64,000 nucleotides of DNA from Myxococcales bacterium (GTDB lineage: Bacteria; Myxococcota_A; Polyangia; Haliangiales; Haliangiaceae). Position numbers and translations under genes: made by a program. Below the pieces are notes generated by a model. It was not told the DNA's origin and made no database searches. It saw only the letters and a program-made list of their open reading frames with translations. Below, in pieces: positions 59,553-64,000 of the stretch. The stretch covers positions 620,001 through 684,000 of the forward strand of contig JADJUF010000001.1 in NCBI GenBank assembly GCA_016717005.1, in the 5' to 3' direction. Positions within the stretch are counted from its first letter, which is position 1. Each line of letters begins with the position of its first letter.

Positions 59553-60971
59553 ATGCGAAGCGCCCTCGCCCGCGTCACTCTCGGCACTCTCGCCGTCGCT
59601 GCCCTCGCGCTACCTGCCTCGGCGCAGGTCTCGACCTTCCGGTCTGAGCACTCGTGCGGCACCCGCCAGATCCCCGGGCCGGGCACGTCGGGCCCGGTCG
59701 TGGCCGCCGCGGCCACCCGCACGATCTACCTGAACAAGAACGGCGGCACGTACAACATCGCCAACGCGGCGACCAACGCGGCGACCAACACCGCGAACCG
59801 CCAGGTCAGCGCCAACGGCCAGGCCCGGACCGCGGTGATCCCGCCGATGGAGGCCAGCTTCAACTGGACGTTCATCGCCCAGTGCGTCCGCGACGCCTAC
59901 GCCCGCTACGACGTGCGCGTCGTCGAGACCGAGCCCACCAGCGGCGCCTACGTCGAGGCGGTCGTCGGTGGCGGCGGCACCGAGCTCGGCTACGGCGCCG
60001 ACCAGCTGTTCGGCATCGCCTCGGCCGACAACTTCTGCGGCGTCACCGAGCGCGGCATCGCGTTCTCGTTCTCGACCACCCACCTGCAGGTGCCCCAGAG
60101 CGACCGCGAGCTGTGCGCGACGATCGCCCACGAGGTCGGTCACCTGCTGGCGCTCGAGCACGAGACCCTCGCCAACGACGAGATGTCGTACGTGCTCGTG
60201 AGCCAGGCGGGCGCGTGGCCCAAGGCGTTCCAGACGGCCAACTCGCCGTGCGGCACCACGCCCGGCCAGAACCAGCAGTGCTCGTGCGGCGGCAGCCAGA
60301 CCAACTCGCACATGCGCCTGTCCCAGTTCCTCGGCCTGCGCGCCACCGAGACCGTCCCGCCGGCGGTCGCGATCACCTCGCCGACCGGCGGCACCCAGCC
60401 CCGCACGTTCACGATCACCGCGACCGCCTCGGACGCCAGCGGCATCCAGGAGGTCCGGTTCTCGCTCGACGGCACCGTCGTCGGCACCGACGTCGAGCCC
60501 GACGGCACCACCTACTCGGTCGAGGCGATCCGCCTCGGTGAGGGCGCCCACACGATCGTGGCCGAGGCCCTCGACGGCGCCAACAACCGCGCCAGCGCCA
60601 CGGTCACGATCGACGTGACCTTCGACTGCGGCGACTGCGGCGGCGGCCTGACCTGCGTCGAGGGCGAGTGCCTGGTCGCCAACGGTGAGACCTGCTCGGA
60701 CGCGACCCCGTGCGCCGGCGGCGTCTGCGCCGAGAGCCCGTCGAACGGCCCGTTCTGCACCCAGGCGTGCGACCTCGCCGCCGATGACTGCCCGAGCGGC
60801 TTCGCCTGCGCCGACGTCGGCGCTGGCGACGGCACCGGCGTGTGCAACTTCTCGGATGACGGCGGCTGCTGCTCGACCGGCACCCAGGGCGGCAGCGGGC
60901 CGTTCCTGCCGATCGGCCTCGGCGCCCTCGGCCTCGGCGTGCTGGTGTCGCGCCGCCGGCGCCGCAGCTAG
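59553..60971 (+). CDS. metzincin-like metalloprotease with Cys-rich region and C-terminal sorting tag
   Basis: A 472-residue protein. Signal peptide ending ASA. The zinc site IAHEVGHLLALEH is at residues 191-203, an 11-residue HExxHxxxxxH metzincin form with Ala in place of the usual Gly. Strand FGIASADNFCGVTERGIAFSFSTTH leads into it. A bacterial Ig-like domain (PPAVAITSPTGGTQPRTFTITATASD and ATVTIDVTF, about 267-350) follows. Then a Cys-rich stretch has CGDCGGGLTCVEGEC, CAGGVC and CTQACDLAADDCPSGFAC. The end is DDGGCCSTG, a hydrophobic helix and RRRRRS, a MYXO-CTERM-like tag. It is predicted to be anchored on the surface or released. ATG 59553 fits the signal peptide. Confidence 0.88.
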   Translation: MRSALARVTLGTLAVAALALPASAQVSTFRSEHSCGTRQIPGPGTSGPVVAAAATRTIYLNKNGGTYNIANAATNAATNTANRQVSANGQARTAVIPPMEASFNWTFIAQCVRDAYARYDVRVVETEPTSGAYVEAVVGGGGTELGYGADQLFGIASADNFCGVTERGIAFSFSTTHLQVPQSDRELCATIAHEVGHLLALEHETLANDEMSYVLVSQAGAWPKAFQTANSPCGTTPGQNQQCSCGGSQTNSHMRLSQFLGLRATETVPPAVAITSPTGGTQPRTFTITATASDASGIQEVRFSLDGTVVGTDVEPDGTTYSVEAIRLGEGAHTIVAEALDGANNRASATVTIDVTFDCGDCGGGLTCVEGECLVANGETCSDATPCAGGVCAESPSNGPFCTQACDLAADDCPSGFACADVGAGDGTGVCNFSDDGGCCSTGTQGGSGPFLPIGLGALGLGVLVSRRRRRS

Positions 60972-60992
60972 CCAGGCGACGGTGACCGCCCC

Positions 60993-61061
60993 CGGGCCCG
61001 GACCACCGTCCGGGCCCGTCGTCGTTTCGGCCCGTCGTCGTTTCGGCCCGTCGTCGTTTTC
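60993..61061 (+). terminator. terminator hairpin plus three 16-bp repeats
   Basis: Arms CGGGCCCGGAC / GTCCGGGCCCG around CACC (60993-61018) start 21 bp after the protease stop. TCGTCGTTTC follows. The tail belongs to a tandem repeat GGCCCGTCGTCGTTTC: 61013-61028, 61029-61044 and 61045-61061 (one extra T). Slippage therefore extended the terminator tail. The remaining DNA to serA shows nothing else. Confidence 0.75.
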
Positions 61062-61131
61062 GGCCCGCCGTTATCGGCCGTCAGCCCGTCGTCAGCCGGC
61101 GTCGCCCGGCGTCGTTCGACCCGTCGGCCCG

Positions 61132-62385
61132 TCAGTACAGGATCCGGGTCTTGACGCTGTTGGACAGCGCCGCGACGGCGCGGTGGACGTCGTCGGACAC
61201 GTCCTGGTCGAGGTCCATGACCAGGTAGCCGACGTCGGCGTCGGTCGCGAGCAGCTGGGCCCGGATGTTGGCGCCCAGGTCGCTGACGATGCTGTTGATG
61301 TCGCGCAGCACGCCGGGCACGTTCCGGTGGATGTTGAGCAGGCGGTGGGCGCCGGGCGACTGGGCCAGCTCGACGTGCGGGAAGTTGACCGCGCCGGTGG
61401 TCGTGCCCGAGTTGACGAACTTGATCAGCGAGGTCGCGACCTCGCGGCCGATGTTCTCCTGGGCCTCTTCGGTCGAGCCGCCGATGTGCGGCGTCAGGAT
61501 CACGTTGGGCACGCCGCGCAGCGGCGACTGGAAGTCGTCGCTGGCCCCCTCGGGCTCCTCGGGGAACACGTCGACCGCGGCCCCCGCCAGGTGGCCCCGC
61601 CGGACCGCGTCGGCCAGGGCCTCGACGTCGACGACGGTGCCGCGGCTGGCGTTGATCAGGTGCGCGCCCGGCCGCATCGCCGCCAGCTCGGCGGCGCCGA
61701 TCATGCCCTGGGTCTGCAGGGTCTCGGGCACGTGCAGCGTCACGAAGTCGCTGGCGCCCAGGAGCGCGCGCAGCTCGGGCACGGGCCGGACGTTGCCGAC
61801 CGCCAGCTTGGTGGCGATGTCGAAGTACAGGACCCGCATGCCGAACGCCTCGGCCAGCACGCCGACCTGCGTGCCGATGTGGCCGTAGCCGATGATGCCG
61901 AGGGTCTTGCCGCGCACCTCGTGGCAGCCGGCCGAGACCTTGCGCCAGCGGCCGTCGTGGACCTCGCGCGCGCGATCGCCGAGCTGGCGGGCCAGGAACA
62001 CGATCTCCGCCAGCACCAGCTCCGCCACCGACCGCGTGTTCGAGTACGGCGCGTTGAACACCGGGACGCCGGCGCGCGCGGCCGCGCCGCACGCGATCTG
62101 GTTGGTGCCGATACAGAACGCGCCGATCGCCAGCAGGCGCCGGGCCTCGGCCAGGACCGCCGGCGTGACCCGGGTCTTGGACCGGATGCCCAGCAGGTGG
62201 ACATCACGGATGCGCTCGATCAGCTCGGCCTCGCGCAGCGCCCCGCTGACGCGCTCGACCTTCCAGCCCTCGGGGGCGATCAGCTCGTCGGCCGAGGCGT
62301 GGATGTTCTCGAGCAGCAGGACCGAGATCTCGCTCTTGGGGAACGACGTGCGCGGGAGCGCGGGCGCGACCATGGCGGCGACCAT
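61132..62385 (-). CDS. serA: D-3-phosphoglycerate dehydrogenase
   Basis: A 417-residue protein of the E. coli SerA type. LLLENIHASADELI, LLAIGAFCIGTNQIACGAAARAGVPVFNAPYSNTRSVAELVLAE, then the NAD motif GKTLGIIGYGHIGTQVGVLAEAFGM form the core. Active-site residues are in LINASRGTVVDVEAL, VDVFPEEP and LTPHIGGSTEEAQENIGREV. A C-terminal ACT domain (HRLLNIHRNVPGVLRDINSIVSDLGANIRAQLL) provides serine feedback control. It makes 3-phosphohydroxypyruvate in serine synthesis. ATG 62385 or 62373 both suit; the frame upstream is not conserved. Confidence 0.95.
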   Translation of the reverse strand: MVAAMVAPALPRTSFPKSEISVLLLENIHASADELIAPEGWKVERVSGALREAELIERIRDVHLLGIRSKTRVTPAVLAEARRLLAIGAFCIGTNQIACGAAARAGVPVFNAPYSNTRSVAELVLAEIVFLARQLGDRAREVHDGRWRKVSAGCHEVRGKTLGIIGYGHIGTQVGVLAEAFGMRVLYFDIATKLAVGNVRPVPELRALLGASDFVTLHVPETLQTQGMIGAAELAAMRPGAHLINASRGTVVDVEALADAVRRGHLAGAAVDVFPEEPEGASDDFQSPLRGVPNVILTPHIGGSTEEAQENIGREVATSLIKFVNSGTTTGAVNFPHVELAQSPGAHRLLNIHRNVPGVLRDINSIVSDLGANIRAQLLATDADVGYLVMDLDQDVSDDVHRAVAALSNSVKTRILY

Positions 62386-62421
62386 GACGCCTCCGTCGCC
62401 GCGCCGCAAGCGCGGGCGCCG

Positions 62422-63240
62422 TCAGCAGCCCAGGCGCGGCAAGAGATCGTCGAGCTCGGCGGCGGTCGTGCGGCAGCTGTCGATCAGCGCCGCGCGCTCG
62501 ATCGGCTCGGCCACGGCGGCGCTGCGCGCGATGATCCGCACCTGATCGAGGAACCGCTGCTTGACGTCGACCGCGATGCGGTCGCATCGGACCGCGCGCA
62601 TGACCGTCGCGATCAGCGCGTCGCACTCGACGACCGCCGGGCCGCGCGGCCGCTCGATCGGCGCCGGCACGCACCCGGCGGTGACCAGCGCCGCGCGCAG
62701 GGGCGCGGCCGCCTGGGCGCACGCCCGCCGCGCGCCGGCGGCGCGGCGCCCGCCGACCAGCCGGGCCACGAGCCCGTCGACCTCGGGTGAGGTGGGCTCA
62801 GGCAGCGCCGCGCACGTCCGCGCGATCGCCGCGAGGGCGATCATCTCGTCGCACGCGGCCGCGCCCACGGTCGCGCGCCGCAGGGCTGCCGTGGCGACGC
62901 AGCCGCCGCCCAGCGCCAGCCGCAGCCGCGCCCGCCCCGGCCTGGCGCCGGTCCAGGTCGCGTGCAGGTCGGCGCGGTGGGCCTCGAGCGCTGGCCCGCC
63001 GGTCGGCGCGAAGCTCTCGCTCCCGAGGCCGTCGGCCAGCGGCGCCAGATCGAGCCGATAGCCTGAGCCGTCGCGCGCGACCACCAGCGTGACCCGGGCC
63101 GCGCCGTCGATCGCGCACTGCTTCCACGCCACCGAGCCCCGCCACGTGCCCACCACCGCCGCCGGATCGGGCTCGGTCCACGGCTGCGCCGCCGCGGCGC
63201 CGGCCGACGCGATCACCCAGGCGACGACGAGGGCCCGCAT
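62422..63240 (-). CDS. hypothetical exported protein with Cys-rich helical region
   Basis: A 272-residue protein from ATG 63240. The signal peptide ends GAAAA before QPWTEPDP. The first domain (about 25-115) is beta-rich (GTWRGSVAWKQCAIDGAARVTLVV, DLHATWTGARPGRARLRLALGG). The second (about 120-272) is helical with regularly spaced Cys: AACDEMIALAAIARTC, ACAQAAAPLRAALVTAGC, VECDALIATVMRAVRC, IDSCRTTAAELDDLL and a final Cys. These could pair as disulfides in repeated helical hairpins. The family is not recognised. A TATGCT hexamer at leaderless spacing precedes it. Confidence 0.78.
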   Translation of the reverse strand: MRALVVAWVIASAGAAAAQPWTEPDPAAVVGTWRGSVAWKQCAIDGAARVTLVVARDGSGYRLDLAPLADGLGSESFAPTGGPALEAHRADLHATWTGARPGRARLRLALGGGCVATAALRRATVGAAACDEMIALAAIARTCAALPEPTSPEVDGLVARLVGGRRAAGARRACAQAAAPLRAALVTAGCVPAPIERPRGPAVVECDALIATVMRAVRCDRIAVDVKQRFLDQVRIIARSAAVAEPIERAALIDSCRTTAAELDDLLPRLGC

Positions 63241-63246
63241 GGGCAC

Positions 63247-63252
63247 AGCATA
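63247..63252 (-). promoter_or_regulatory. -10-like hexamer TATGCT at leaderless spacing
   Basis: On the minus strand TATGCT ends six bases before ATG 63240; no Shine-Dalgarno is present. Confidence 0.45.
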
Positions 63253-63306
63253 CGACCAACCGCGGCCTGCGCCCGGGGCCGTCGATGCGGGTCGGTCGAT
63301 CGCGCG

Positions 63307-64000
63307 TCAGTCGATCGCGGTCGCGGTCGGCAGCGGCGCCGGCCGCGGCCGCTTGCGCAGCTCGATCAGGCCGTAGAGCGCGCCGCCGACGACCAGGGTC
63401 AGGGTCCCGGCGGCCGAGCCCCACGGGTGGGCCTTGACCTGGATGTAGATCGACCAGCCGGCGAGGATCAGGAACACCGCCGGCGTCAGCGGGTACAGCG
63501 TGGTCCGGTACGGCCGCGGCAGGTCGGGCTGCCGCACGCGCAGCACGTAGACCGCGCCGACGGCGAGCGCGGAGCTGACGAACAGCGTGAACTGGATGTA
63601 CTGGATGAGCTTGCCGAGGTCGCCGACGAGGATGAAGATCGCGGCGATCACGCCCTGGATCGTCACCGCGACCGCGGGCACGCCGCGCGCGGTGCGCCGG
63701 GCCAGCACCGCCGGCAGCGCCCCGTCCTCCGCCATCGCCGCGTACACCCGCGGCCCGGCCATCACCATCGCGCTCACTGACGACACCAGCGCCAGCGACA
63801 CCAGCACCGCCATGGCCTTGCCGACGCCGGGCGCGAACAGCGCGGCGGCCGCGGCCGCGCCGACGTCGACGATCGGCGCGCCCAGCTCCTCGGGCGACAG
63901 CGCGTACAGGAACGTGACGTTGACCAGCAGGTACAGCACGATCACGCCGGCGGTGCCGATGAACAGCGCCCGCGGCAGCGTCCGCTGCGGATCGCGCAGC
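63307..64000 (-). CDS. APC-superfamily amino-acid permease, C-terminal part (runs off the window)
   Basis: The visible 230 residues begin LRDPQRTLPRALFIG, the conserved loop after TM6 of APC transporters (normally xNPxRxxPRAI). About six transmembrane segments follow: VLYLLVNVTFLYAL, VGKAMAVLVSLALVSSVSAMVMAGPRVYAAMAEDGALP (with the family GxxRxxYxMAxDG-like motif), AVAVTIQGVIAAIFILVG, YIQFTLFVSSALAVGAVYVLR, PLTPAVFLILAGWSIYI and a last helix. The N-terminal half lies beyond 64000. The substrate cannot be told from this part. Confidence 0.9.
   Translation of the reverse strand, partial: LRDPQRTLPRALFIGTAGVIVLYLLVNVTFLYALSPEELGAPIVDVGAAAAAALFAPGVGKAMAVLVSLALVSSVSAMVMAGPRVYAAMAEDGALPAVLARRTARGVPAVAVTIQGVIAAIFILVGDLGKLIQYIQFTLFVSSALAVGAVYVLRVRQPDLPRPYRTTLYPLTPAVFLILAGWSIYIQVKAHPWGSAAGTLTLVVGGALYGLIELRKRPRPAPLPTATAID

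Overview
The window is very GC-rich DNA from what looks like a myxobacterium-type deltaproteobacterium (Myxococcota, perhaps the Kofleriaceae/Haliangiales side). This is inferred from gene style, not from a marker gene. The signs are many short lipoproteins, PEGA and FecR-type regulators, a FIST protein, an FHA-coupled sigma-54 activator and surface proteins with a Cys-Cys/hydrophobic/Arg C-terminal tag. Almost every long antisense frame is a high-GC shadow.

Layout. 1-4.8 kb: start of a coiled-coil protein, a FIST sensor, a zinc-finger ParA with a small partner, and an SH3/barrel envelope protein. 5-10.5 kb: an orphan phage-tube-like protein, an M16 protease/CPBP protease/fluoride-channel operon, a lipoprotein and an acetyltransferase. 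10.5-18.1 kb: an ECF sigma/FecR pair (FecR frameshifted), two extracellular proteins, a DNA-binding protein and an acyl-CoA ligase. 18.5-26.4 kb: a pseudo-receiver/ATPase/PEGA protein, an operon of phosphodiester glycosidase, FHA-sigma54 activator and lipoprotein, and glpD. A 315-bp GGATCN array separates glpD from ruvCAB (26.8-29.1 kb). 29.2-37.8 kb: lipoproteins, a lytic transglycosylase, sixA, two tandem double-glycine-leader peptides, dnaJ with a triplicated 3' end, and ilvE.

37.8-52.2 kb is an accessory island. It holds a prokaryotic viperin homologue, a sigma-like gene broken by an IS3-family element that carries an extra RHH gene, and a heavy-metal operon (periplasmic His/Cys protein, CusC, CusB, CusA, Zn/Cd-type P-ATPase, DUF3703, truncated YnfA). 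It also holds an IS256-type transposase. A 16-bp direct repeat joined to the same type of hairpin lies at the 3' end of ilvE and again at the far side of the island, where it is part of a 98-bp tandem unit that may be an RNA.

52.2-64 kb is core-like: argC-argB with a divergent M20 peptidase, a lipoprotein, a 178-bp MITE with TTA duplications, an SDR, an envelope protein, a frameshifted TraB lipoprotein, tRNA-Leu(GAG), a metzincin-like protease, serA and the end of an APC permease.

Whole-window signals. Several single genes have a TAnnnT hexamer 6-8 nt before the start codon and no Shine-Dalgarno, which suggests leaderless mRNAs. Short tandem arrays sit at many gene ends. Functions rest on motif reading only; no database search was run.
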